From Spirochaetaceae bacterium (GTDB taxonomy: Bacteria > Spirochaetota > Spirochaetia > Treponematales > Breznakiellaceae), in the NCBI GenBank assembly GCA_031255395.1, contig JAIRSQ010000010.1, forward strand, positions 1-10,962: 10,962 nucleotides of DNA, read 5' to 3'. The notes beneath the pieces were generated by a model. The model made no database searches and was not told the origin of the DNA. It saw only the letters and a list, made by a program, of their open reading frames with translations. Positions within the stretch are counted from its first letter, which is position 1; every line of letters starts with the position of its first letter. Shown here one piece after another: positions 1 to 5,914 of the stretch. Made by a program: the position numbers and the translations under genes.

Positions 1-455
1 TGTTTGGGCGGGATCTCTTGCCGCCCGACGAGGGGCAGCGCGCGCTGTTCGTTCAGGCGATGCCGCTTGTAAAAGAGCGCGCCTCGTTTTTAAGCGAGAT
101 ACCGGCAAAGCTGGGCTACCTTTTTTCAGAGCCGCCCGTGCCTCCGCCGGAAGAGTTTGTCCCTAAGAAATCGAATCTTAAAGAGGCGGCGCGGCTTTTG
201 AAAACTGGGCGGGAAATGGTTGCGGCACTGGCTGAATCACGCGATGCCGCGGCATACAGCGCCGCCGCCGAACTGATGGCAAAGGAGACGGCGGAAAAAG
301 AAGGCGTCAAACTTGGCGACCTGCTTACGCCGCTTAGGGTCGCCGTTACCGGCTCCCGCGTGAGTCCGCCGCTGTTTGATTCGCTCCGCCTGCTGGGACG
401 CGAGCGCTGTCTTGAACGTATAGACCGAGCGTTGCTTGCGCTCTCGGAAAGGTAG
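1..455 (+). CDS. gltX: Glutamyl-tRNA synthetase, C-terminal part (5' end outside window)
   Basis: The frame is open from the first bases of the window (Phe-Gly-Arg-Asp-Leu-Leu and onward) to a TAG at 453-455, so the gene begins upstream of this window; the TTG at 18 is an internal Leu codon. About 150 residues are visible, against roughly 480-510 for a full enzyme. They match the helical anticodon-binding region of class I GluRS. The clearest match is the late segment GDLLTPLRVAVTGSRVSPPL, followed by a 'LLGRERCLERI' helix, the usual end of GltX. The enzyme charges tRNA-Glu with glutamate in the cytoplasm. The HIGH and KMSKS catalytic motifs lie off the window, so I cannot tell whether it is discriminating or also charges tRNA-Gln. 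It is convergent with the PrsW-like gene, with 81 bases between the stops. Confidence 0.9.
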   Translation, partial: FGRDLLPPDEGQRALFVQAMPLVKERASFLSEIPAKLGYLFSEPPVPPPEEFVPKKSNLKEAARLLKTGREMVAALAESRDAAAYSAAAELMAKETAEKEGVKLGDLLTPLRVAVTGSRVSPPLFDSLRLLGRERCLERIDRALLALSER

Positions 456-536
456 GCAGGGGGCGTTTACTCCCCTCCCCCGCTCCGCCGGATTTTCGTT
501 TTTGGGTTTAACAAGCCGCCGCTTGCGACTGGAGGC
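456..536. other. Convergent intergenic region with weak hairpins
   Basis: This 81-base stretch lies between the stops of gltX (+) and the PrsW-like gene (-). On the plus strand AGGGG (458-462) can pair with CCCCT (472-476), but the T-rich run (494-503) starts 17 bases later, so it is not a classical terminator. On the minus strand GCAAGC/GCTTGT (511-526, one G-U pair, GGCG loop) forms a 6-bp hairpin followed by TTAAA rather than a U run. Either could end transcription, but neither is convincing. Confidence 0.25.
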
Positions 537-1148
537 TCATCGGCTATCCGTCCGAGAGACATAACTTAAGCCCGACACTAAGGAACTGACCGCAAGCAAC
601 ACGGCAAGCGCCGTGAAAATGCCGCCGCGTGGTGACATCAAGTTATAGACGGCGTGAAGCGCTACGGCCATAAAAAACAGCGCCAAACCGCGTACCGGTT
701 TTCCAGACATCATCGACAAGGACGCCGCCGCGCACCGTGTGCCGCAGGCGGCGTGAAGAATGTCGGCGCTTGCAAGCCTTATCGCGCTGGCCAGCGGATC
801 GTAGGCCGCAAATGCCGCCGTTTCAACGGCGGCAAACGCAAGTCCGGCCGCCATGCCTGCCACCGCTCCCCCGTTCGGCGGTTTTTCATTTTTGAAAAAC
901 CGCAACGCCCAAAACAGAAAAGATAGCGTTACAAACCGGGAGCCCTCTTCCGTTAAAGCTGTCCTGATCACAGGATTTACCGCGTCGCTTCGCGGCAGAA
1001 CCGCTTGCAGCACGGCTGCAAGCGCCAGCGACAAAAGCCCCGCCGCAAGCAACGCAATAAAAAAAAGAGCGCTCATGCCGCAGGCTCGCCGTTGCCAGAA
1101 CCACGCGGCGGCGACAGGCAACACGGACAGCAAGATGACCGGGAGCAT
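537..1148 (-). CDS. PrsW-family intramembrane metalloprotease
   Basis: A 203-residue hydrophobic protein with about six to eight membrane segments. It carries the spaced polar residues typical of PrsW/CPBP-like membrane proteases: Glu67-Glu68 (in TEEGSRF), Glu109 in a helix (AGLAFAAVETAAF), His132 (ADILHAACG) and His165 with Asn169 (VALHAVYNLM). In the family these Glu and His residues are thought to hold the catalytic metal within the membrane; the best-known member, B. subtilis PrsW, cleaves the anti-sigma factor RsiW. No anti-sigma or sigma gene is adjacent, so the substrate here is unknown. I chose the ATG at 1148 because AGGGGGT (1161-1167) lies 12 bases upstream and the first membrane helix starts at once. 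A GTG at 1190 would add 14 residues but has no Shine-Dalgarno. The gene lies downstream of cysK in the same direction, separated by a hairpin. Confidence 0.75.
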   Translation of the reverse strand: MLPVILLSVLPVAAAWFWQRRACGMSALFFIALLAAGLLSLALAAVLQAVLPRSDAVNPVIRTALTEEGSRFVTLSFLFWALRFFKNEKPPNGGAVAGMAAGLAFAAVETAAFAAYDPLASAIRLASADILHAACGTRCAAASLSMMSGKPVRGLALFFMAVALHAVYNLMSPRGGIFTALAVLLAVSSLVSGLSYVSRTDSR

Positions 1149-1193
1149 TACATAAAATATACCCCCTGCCCCGCCTTGTTGTATACGCACGCG

Positions 1194-1233
1194 CCGGTTA
1201 AAGCAGGCTGCCCGCTCGCCGCCGCTTAACCGG
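1194..1233. other. Nested inverted repeat between cysK and the PrsW-like gene
   Basis: CCGGTTAA at 1194-1201 and TTAACCGG at 1226-1233 are perfect 8-bp arms. Inside them, on the minus strand, AGCGGG can pair with CCTGCT around a CAG loop (one G-U pair). The structure begins 15 bases after the cysK stop. No U run follows on either strand, so it may be a Rho-linked or mRNA 3'-end-stabilising hairpin rather than an intrinsic terminator. The arms are seen directly; the role is a guess. Confidence 0.5.
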
Positions 1234-1248
1234 TCTTCTCCACTCGGC

Positions 1249-2169
1249 CTATTCTTCCCAGAGCCAGGTCGAAAGATAGCGCTCTCCAGTGTCAGGCAGC
1301 ACGGTAACTATCGTTTTTCCTGAGCTTTCCGGACGCTTCGACACCGTTAGGGCGGCTTCAAGAGCGGAGCCGGACGAGATACCGACAAAGAGACCCTCTT
1401 CCTTGGCGGCGCGGCGCGCTGCGTAACCTGCCTTAATGTCGTCAGTCTCGTATATTTCGTCAACAACGCTCCTGTCGAAAACTTTCGGAACGAATCCCGC
1501 TCCTATCCCCTGAATCTTGTGCGGGCCAGGCGCTCCGCCCGACAGAACCGGCGATCCCGAAGGCTCTACGGCGATCACATAAACCGAAGATTTCTTGGAT
1601 TTAAGGTATTTACCCGCTCCGGTAATCGTGCCGCCCGTGCCTACGCCGCCTATAAGGATGTCAATCTTGCCATCCGTGTCGTTCCAAATTTCAGGGCCGG
1701 TGGTTTTTTCGTGTATCGCCGGGTTCGCAGGATTGTCAAACTGCTGCGGAACGAAAGAGTTCGGCGTGGCGGCGGCTATCTCCTCCGCCTTTGCTATCGC
1801 GCCCTTCATGCCTTTGGCACCCTCCGTAAGTTCCAGCCTTGCGCCTAGCGCTTTAAGCAGCTTGCGGCGTTCCATGCTCATAGTCTCAGGCATCGTGAGT
1901 ATCAGCTTGTAGCCCTTAACCGCGGAGATAAAAGCGAGACCGATACCGGTGTTGCCGCTGGTCGGCTCGATGATAGTGCTTTCTTTCGTTAGCAGTCCGT
2001 CCCTCTCCGCCGCTTCGATCATAGCGAGCGCGATGCGGTCTTTAACGCTGTGCAACGGGTTAAAATACTCCAATTTGGCGTAAATCGTCGCACCGCCGTC
2101 GTTCAGCTTGTTGATTCTGACTAAAGGAGTATTCCCAATCAGATCCGTTATTTTTTCCGCTTTTGCCAT
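1249..2169 (-). CDS. cysK: Cysteine synthase A (O-acetylserine sulfhydrylase)
   Basis: This PLP enzyme makes L-cysteine and acetate from O-acetylserine and sulfide in the cytoplasm, the last step of cysteine synthesis. At 306 residues it has the usual family length. Visible landmarks are Lys43 in [11 protein letters not shown] (Schiff-base lysine), the substrate loop [12 protein letters not shown] (68-79), the phosphate-binding loop GGVGTGGT (174-181), [12 protein letters not shown] (217-228), and the GISSGSA segment (263-269) whose Ser contacts the PLP ring nitrogen. The C-terminus [15 protein letters not shown] is typical. The ATG at 2169 is set by a perfect AGGAGG (2175-2180) five bases upstream. 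CysK, CysM and related beta-replacement enzymes are hard to separate, but the 217-228 motif and length favour CysK. A recognisable promoter with an overlapping palindrome sits upstream; no cysE is visible nearby. Confidence 0.93.
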   Translation of the reverse strand: MAKAEKITDLIGNTPLVRINKLNDGGATIYAKLEYFNPLHSVKDRIALAMIEAAERDGLLTKESTIIEPTSGNTGIGLAFISAVKGYKLILTMPETMSMERRKLLKALGARLELTEGAKGMKGAIAKAEEIAAATPNSFVPQQFDNPANPAIHEKTTGPEIWNDTDGKIDILIGGVGTGGTITGAGKYLKSKKSSVYVIAVEPSGSPVLSGGAPGPHKIQGIGAGFVPKVFDRSVVDEIYETDDIKAGYAARRAAKEEGLFVGISSGSALEAALTVSKRPESSGKTIVTVLPDTGERYLSTWLWEE

Positions 2170-2187
2170 AAAAGCCTCCTAAAATCG

Positions 2188-2215
2188 GCAGAATGCCGCG
2201 TTTCGGTCATTCCGC
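2188..2215 (-). other. Hairpin in the cysK 5' leader
   Basis: On the transcript GCGGAATG (2215-2208) can pair with CATTCTGC (2195-2188), eight pairs with one G-U and a 12-base loop. It sits just before the AGGAGG of cysK. A second short hairpin (GCTGGC-TTAT-GCCGGC) lies further upstream in the same leader. I see no known riboswitch fold. Confidence 0.4.
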
Positions 2216-2243
2216 GCTGCTGTGCCGGCATAAGCCAGCCTTT

Positions 2244-2258
2244 CCTAGTAATTCTAGG
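2244..2258. promoter_or_regulatory. Operator-like palindrome over the cysK -10 box
   Basis: CCTAG (2244-2248) and CTAGG (2254-2258) are perfect 5-bp arms around a TAATT centre. The centre is itself near-symmetric, so the 15 bases read as one palindrome. It covers the -10 hexamer and probable start point of the cysK promoter, where a bound repressor would block transcription. The symmetry and place are direct observations. A cysteine- or sulfur-responsive repressor (for example of the Rrf2 family, to which CymR belongs) is inference. Confidence 0.45.
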
Positions 2259-2279
2259 TGTATTATCATATTTCGTCAA
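2251..2279 (-). promoter_or_regulatory. Candidate sigma70-type promoter for cysK
   Basis: Read on the minus strand, TTGACG (2279-2274) is followed after exactly 17 bases by TAGAAT (2256-2251), each one mismatch from consensus. Transcription would start near 2244, giving a leader of about 75 bases. An alternative is TTGCCG (2291-2286), 18 bases, then GATAAT (2267-2262). Confidence 0.65.
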
Positions 2280-2340
2280 GAGACCCGGCAAGCGTTAAGT
2301 TTTTGCGTCCTGCCGCGTCGCTGCCGCCACACCCTGACGC

Positions 2341-2369
2341 TTGATAGAAAACTGCCGGCATAGTAAACT
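2341..2369 (+). promoter_or_regulatory. Candidate promoter for amrS-prs
   Basis: TTGATA (2341-2346, one mismatch from TTGACA) is followed after 17 bases by TAAACT (2364-2369, two mismatches from TATAAT). The predicted start near 2376 leaves about 190 bases before the amrS start. No better plus-strand promoter was seen in the intergenic region, but the -10 is mediocre. Confidence 0.45.
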
Positions 2370-2375
2370 GCAAAC

Positions 2376-2565
2376 ATATTGTTAAAAATCTTAAAGACGG
2401 CGCCAAACTGGCGAAAAGGCACGCTACGGCTTTCGGTGGCAAGATATATAGGATACGTCATGACCGTACGGAAACAGACAGACTTGTCGCGTCAGTACGG
2501 AGACGAAGGGAGCGTTGCGCGTTTAGGGGGCTGTTACGGCGATTTTTTTTGAACCTGCGGCAGCT
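2376..2565 (+). promoter_or_regulatory. Putative structured 5' leader of amrS-prs
   Basis: Hairpins that can be read directly: CGCCA-AAC-TGGCG (2401-2413); GCTAC/GTGGC around 2423-2440; and CCGTAC (2464-2469) with GTACGG (2495-2500) enclosing GACA-GACT-TGTC. A GC- and G-rich stretch (2511-2541) then runs into eight T (2543-2550) just before the gene, as in an attenuator, although the last stem is weak. I could not match it to c-di-GMP, TPP, glycine, SAM, PRPP/ykkC or cobalamin riboswitch cores. The leader status depends on the promoter call. Confidence 0.35.
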
Positions 2566-3567
2566 TTGCCGTCCGTGTCAAACGGACAGCCGACTGACAA
2601 CGGCACTCGGTGCGTTTTATGCCCGCGCCGTTGCTTGCTTGCGGGTAAAGATTCGGCGGGTTTTTGCAAAACGCGCGTCGGCGGAGCGGGCGGAGGACTG
2701 CCTTTCTATGGCCGTATAAGTTCAATGGCAGTTGACCCGATCGAAAAAAAACCTCTTTTTCATTACCGTCCAGGCGAGGATATACTGTCTATAGGTTTTG
2801 TAGGCTGCAATATGGACTGCCCTTTCTGCCAGAACTGGCAAATCTCGCGGACAACGGCAGCGGCGAACGGTTTTGTGCCGCCCGAAAAAATAGCGGAAAA
2901 AGCCTTGGAACTCGGACTAAAGCAGATAGCCTACACTTATTCAGAGCCGCTCGTCCACGCCGAATATGTAATGGACTGCATGGCGGCGGCGCGCTCGCTT
3001 GGAATAGCCGGAGCGCTTGTTACCAACGGCTGCTTTAACGAAGAGGCCGCCGCGGAAATAATACCGCTGGCGGACGCCGCTAACATCGACTTAAAATGTT
3101 TTTCCGAATACAACTACCGCAATACGCTCAAAGGCTCTCTTCCCGCCGTAAAAAATTTTATCAGGGCGGCCTTCGGAAAGATACATACGGAAATCACGAC
3201 ATTGATCGTTCCCGGCTTTAATGACAGCGAACAGGAAACGGACGCGTGCATTGATTTTATCGCGTCCGTATCTAGCGGCATTCCCTGGCACATCACAGCT
3301 TATCATCCGGCATACAAATGGACCGCCGCCCCCGCAAAAGCAGAAACTATACTTCGCATAAAAGAACGCGCCGAAAAAAAATTACTGTACTGCTACACGG
3401 GAAATATTAACGATAATAATAACAGCACGTTCTGCGTTGAATGCGGTGCGGAGCTTGTAACGCGGGACGGATATAATATAAAAATACGCGGACTTGTAAA
3501 AAACGGCAAAAGCGATAACACATACCGCTGCAAACGGTGCGGAGCGGCAACGGCGGTAAAATACTAG
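2566..3567 (+). CDS. amrS: AmrS-type radical SAM enzyme (AmmeMemoRadiSam family)
   Basis: The 333-residue product has the radical SAM [4Fe-4S] motif C81-NMD-C85-PF-C88, which binds S-adenosylmethionine and makes the 5'-deoxyadenosyl radical. An N-terminal Cys cluster (C16, C19, C23, C34), the segment RISSMAVDPIEKKPLFHYRPG (50-70), YTYSEPLV (123-130) and LVTNGC (151-156) mark the AmrS family. Two more Cys pairs (C290/C293, C322/C325) form a C-terminal zinc-ribbon or rubredoxin-like tail. The reaction is not known to me; in many genomes the gene accompanies AMMECR1 and Memo, neither of which is in this window. Start is uncertain: TTG at 2566 has no clear Shine-Dalgarno, and the frame is open back to 2527 with an ATT at 2542 about 11 bases after AGGGGG. 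The resulting FFEP resembles the FYEK-like start of relatives. It lies 8 bases upstream of prs. Confidence 0.85.
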   Translation: MPSVSNGQPTDNGTRCVLCPRRCLLAGKDSAGFCKTRVGGAGGGLPFYGRISSMAVDPIEKKPLFHYRPGEDILSIGFVGCNMDCPFCQNWQISRTTAAANGFVPPEKIAEKALELGLKQIAYTYSEPLVHAEYVMDCMAAARSLGIAGALVTNGCFNEEAAAEIIPLADAANIDLKCFSEYNYRNTLKGSLPAVKNFIRAAFGKIHTEITTLIVPGFNDSEQETDACIDFIASVSSGIPWHITAYHPAYKWTAAPAKAETILRIKERAEKKLLYCYTGNINDNNNSTFCVECGAELVTRDGYNIKIRGLVKNGKSDNTYRCKRCGAATAVKY

Positions 3568-3575
3568 GAGACCAA

Positions 3576-4682
3576 ATGAGAAACGATTTTGTTATAACTG
3601 CTACGGAAACTATGCGGAATTACGCTTCGACGGTGGCCGGTATTTTAAGCAAGTATTCTGATTTTTCGTCGAAAGAACAATTGGATATAGTGAACGCTCT
3701 CTCGGTAAAACGCTTCGCGGACGGCGAGATGGAAGTTGAAATAACTACGTCGGTACGCGGCAAAGATGTGTTCCTGTTTTCAAGCAGCGCCCGCAATGAG
3801 GCCGGACTCTGCGCAAACATGGCCAAACTTGAGCTTTACCACGCAATTGACGCGCTCAAACGGTCCCGCGCGAACAGAATAATCGTGTTCGAGCCTTACG
3901 TTTCCTGCGGGCGCTCGGACAGGCCGCTAATGCGAAATTCCGTGGGGTTGTGGATACATTTCAAAATCCTCGTGAACCTTGGCACGTCGCATATCGTAAC
4001 GTACCAGCTGCATTCAGACAAATCCAAGTCGATGCTTGATCCAACATTGTGCGTTTTTGACGACGTTCCCATATTCACGCTGTTAAAAAAATACCTGTGC
4101 GACCGCTATGTAAAAGACACCGCCACGCTGGAAACCGTCGTACATAACAAATGGGCGTTTTGTTCCGTTGACGCCGGCGGAGAAAAAATCACGCGGAGTT
4201 TTGCAAATTCTTTTAACGCTCCGCTTGTGGTGGCGCACAAACAGCGGGATTATTCAAAGACAAACACAATCGAATCTATCAATATACTGTCAGCCGAGCC
4301 TATCGAAGGAAAGACGCTTTGGATCATAGACGATATGGTAGACACGGGAGCTTCGGTTTACAATCTTATTATCGCGCTAGAAAAATTAAAACCCGCAGAA
4401 ATTAACATCATCGCCGTTCACGCTCCGTTTTCAAGCCCTGCCCGCGAACGCCTTGCCGAACTCACGGCAAGAAATTTATTAAAGCGCGTCATAGTTACCG
4501 ACACAGTATATTTTCCGCCGTCAACGCCGCGAGATTTTCCCAACCTGCAAATCGTGCAGTCCGCGGAATTGTCGGCAAGGGTAATCAGTAACATCGTATC
4601 GGACCGCTCCCTGTCCGACATTCATAAAGTTTTCAACGCAAAAGAATACTTAAAGAATTTGGATCTGTTTATTTGTAATTAA
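3576..4682 (+). CDS. prs: Ribose-phosphate pyrophosphokinase (PRPP synthase), long divergent form
   Basis: The 368-residue product makes PRPP from ribose 5-phosphate and ATP, feeding nucleotide, histidine, tryptophan and NAD synthesis. Family landmarks are FADGEMEVEITTSVRGKDVF (47-66), EPYVSCGRSDR (106-116, usually PYxxYxRQDR), LHS (145-147), the VDAGGEK segment (198-204, usually PDxGG), the catalytic flexible loop HKQR (221-224) keeping Lys and Arg of the usual KRR, and the PRPP-binding loop IIDDMVDTGAS (250-260). It is about 50 residues longer than the usual 310-320, with extra sequence at both ends and between motifs. The ATG at 3576 follows AGGAG (3566-3570) that overlaps the amrS stop; an earlier ATG at 3537 lies inside amrS and is unlikely. 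The close spacing suggests co-transcription and coupling with amrS. It is convergent with moxR. Confidence 0.85.
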   Translation: MRNDFVITATETMRNYASTVAGILSKYSDFSSKEQLDIVNALSVKRFADGEMEVEITTSVRGKDVFLFSSSARNEAGLCANMAKLELYHAIDALKRSRANRIIVFEPYVSCGRSDRPLMRNSVGLWIHFKILVNLGTSHIVTYQLHSDKSKSMLDPTLCVFDDVPIFTLLKKYLCDRYVKDTATLETVVHNKWAFCSVDAGGEKITRSFANSFNAPLVVAHKQRDYSKTNTIESINILSAEPIEGKTLWIIDDMVDTGASVYNLIIALEKLKPAEINIIAVHAPFSSPARERLAELTARNLLKRVIVTDTVYFPPSTPRDFPNLQIVQSAELSARVISNIVSDRSLSDIHKVFNAKEYLKNLDLFICN

Positions 4683-4698
4683 AAAACGATAAACGGTT
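4683..4698. other. Short convergent gap between prs and moxR
   Basis: Only 16 bases separate the two stops. An AAAAC/GTTTT pair can form across the gap and the moxR end, with A and T tracts on the two sides. It is a weak candidate for a shared bidirectional terminator; its stem has a single G-C pair. Confidence 0.2.
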
Positions 4699-5670
4699 TT
4701 AGCCTTGAAAGTTTTCAGTATTGATTTTCCCTATAACGGACAGCGTTATATCGCGGACAAGTCTGGCGCAATCCCCTCGAGCGTCCCGAAGTTTCAACCT
4801 GTGAGACAGAACCGGTACGGCGAGCGCGGCAAGGTCTTCGTCCGTCACAAAGGAACGTCCTCGGATAAGAGCATAGGCGCGGGACGCGGCAAGCAGATGG
4901 AGGGCGGCGCGCGGAGACGCTCCAAGCAGAACCGCCTTAGAAACGCGGGTTTCGCGGACAATATCGACGATGGCTTCTTTAATCGCGTCATGGCAAAAAA
5001 CCGTCCGCGCCGCGCCGCGGACAGCGCTAAAATCTCTTGCGGAAATGACAGGCGTCAATTCATACAAAGCGTTTTCTACAGCAATGCCGTTCAACAATTC
5101 TATTTCGGAACCGCGGTCGGGATAGCCAAGCGACAGGCGCAACATGAATCTGTCAAGCTGAGCGGCGGGCAATGGAAACACGCCCTCGCTTTCAACAGGA
5201 TTTTGTGTCGCGATTACAAAGAACGGGTCGCCGGTTTTATGGCTGACAGAACCTACCGTAACCTGGCCTTCAGCCATCACTTCGAGCAAGGCGGACTGAA
5301 CTTTAGGTGTTGTCCGGTTAATCTCATCCGCAAGCACAATGTTAGAGAAAACCGGCCCCGGCACAAACCGGAAGCCGCCAGTTTTCGCGTCAAACACGTC
5401 CACGCCGGTTATATCGTATGGCAACAGGTCCGGCGTAAACTGAATCCTTTTAAAAACAAGCCCGCGCCCGCCGACAGCCTCTTCCTCTTTGTCAGCGCCG
5501 ATAAGCGCCGCAATCGTTTTTGCCGCCGTAGTCTTACCGAGGCCTGGGTTGTCGTCCAACAGAACGTGTCCGCCCGCAAAAAGCCCCGCGCAAAGCAATT
5601 CCAAAAAATTCCGCTTTCCGCGTATGATACGCTCCGCCCCGCAAATGAGGGCTACCGCTTTACCGTTCAT
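4699..5670 (-). CDS. MoxR-family AAA+ ATPase
   Basis: A 323-residue chaperone-like ATPase. It has Walker A DNPGLGKTT (40-48), the family signature KRIQFTPDLLPYDITG (74-89), Walker B IVLADEINR (111-119), sensor-1 ATQNPVE (154-160), the arginine-finger region LDRF (172-175) and sensor-2 GASPRA (250-255), so it looks catalytically intact and near the normal length. MoxR proteins help assemble or activate partner proteins, often with von Willebrand A and DUF58 proteins encoded alongside. No such partner is visible here; the gene sits behind the alpha ribosomal operon, 81 bases after the zinc-ribbon gene. The ATG at 5670 has no good Shine-Dalgarno, and an in-frame TGA four codons upstream blocks any long extension. 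The convergent gene is prs. Confidence 0.9.
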   Translation of the reverse strand: MNGKAVALICGAERIIRGKRNFLELLCAGLFAGGHVLLDDNPGLGKTTAAKTIAALIGADKEEEAVGGRGLVFKRIQFTPDLLPYDITGVDVFDAKTGGFRFVPGPVFSNIVLADEINRTTPKVQSALLEVMAEGQVTVGSVSHKTGDPFFVIATQNPVESEGVFPLPAAQLDRFMLRLSLGYPDRGSEIELLNGIAVENALYELTPVISARDFSAVRGAARTVFCHDAIKEAIVDIVRETRVSKAVLLGASPRAALHLLAASRAYALIRGRSFVTDEDLAALAVPVLSHRLKLRDARGDCARLVRDITLSVIGKINTENFQG

Positions 5671-5691
5671 TCGACGCGTCAGTCAGAGTTC

Positions 5692-5739
5692 TTACATTGC
5701 CGTATCAAAGAGCGTTCTCGCGGCAAGCTCTCCCCTCAA
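5692..5739 (-). CDS. Possible 15-codon leader peptide upstream of moxR
   Basis: A strong GGAGGGG (5751-5745) lies directly after the stop of the zinc-ribbon gene and 5 bases before TTG (5739). That opens a frame of 15 codons (LRGELAARTLFDTAM) to TAA. It is in the same frame as moxR, but a TAA and a TGA separate them. It could be a leader peptide coupling ribosomes to moxR, an eroded former N-terminus of moxR, or chance. No homologue is known to me. Confidence 0.3.
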   Translation of the reverse strand: MRGELAARTLFDTAM

Positions 5740-5751
5740 GTTTACCCCTCC

Positions 5752-5901
5752 CTACACGCTTTTTTTGCCGCGTTTGACGGCCGCCTTGCAAATCTTGCAG
5801 ACTTTTATTTTTTCTTCACCCTTTTCCTGTTCATAAAGCAGTTTCACGTTGCCTCTCTTGCAAACGGGACATATGCCGCGGCCTTTATGAAACAGTTCCA
5901 T
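5752..5901 (-). CDS. Small zinc-ribbon protein (49 residues), function unknown
   Basis: The frame starts at ATG 5901 with GGGAT/AAGGG just upstream and ends at TAG 5752-5754. It encodes 49 residues, too short for a default 60-residue cutoff. Two CxxC pairs (ICPVC at 10-14 and VCKIC at 34-38), 20 residues apart, are set in a Lys-rich chain. This is the layout of a minimal zinc ribbon, and the many lysines would suit binding RNA or the ribosome. It begins 13 bases after the rplQ stop, so it is very likely co-transcribed with the alpha operon. It does not look like L33, L32 or L36. The role is not known to me. Confidence 0.75.
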   Translation of the reverse strand: MELFHKGRGICPVCKRGNVKLLYEQEKGEEKIKVCKICKAAVKRGKKSV

Positions 5902-5914
5902 GATCCCTTTTCCC

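Larger units (their letters stand above)
2170..2565. other. 396-base divergent intergenic region (cysK / amrS)
   Basis: No convincing gene is present; the short open frames here resemble nothing I know. The left part carries the cysK leader, promoter and palindrome. The middle has an inverted repeat, CAAGCGT (2289-2295) and ACGCTTG (2337-2343), with CCGG at 2285-2288 and 2355-2358 able to extend it past a bulge. The right part is a candidate promoter and a hairpin-rich leader for the rightward genes, ending in eight T (2543-2550). Confidence 0.6.

Noticed and set aside
537-1190. GTG start at 1190 for the PrsW-like gene
   Set aside because: It has no Shine-Dalgarno and adds a Gly/Gln-rich stretch; ATG 1148 has AGGGGGT upstream and starts at the first membrane helix.
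2276-2461. A 61-codon minus-strand frame in the cysK/amrS intergenic region
   Set aside because: No Shine-Dalgarno, no recognisable motif, and it overlaps the promoter candidates and inverted repeats.
2466-2504. Direct repeat GTACGGAAAC / GTACGGAGAC as a CRISPR-like or iteron repeat
   Set aside because: There are only two imperfect copies, and they are explained by the hairpin arms CCGTAC/GTACGG.
2395-2505. Possible c-di-GMP (GEMM) or glycine riboswitch, suggested by short GGC, ACGC and CGAAGG matches
   Set aside because: The conserved cores and their order (GCAAA near GACGCAAAGCC for GEMM, tandem glycine aptamer elements) are not present.
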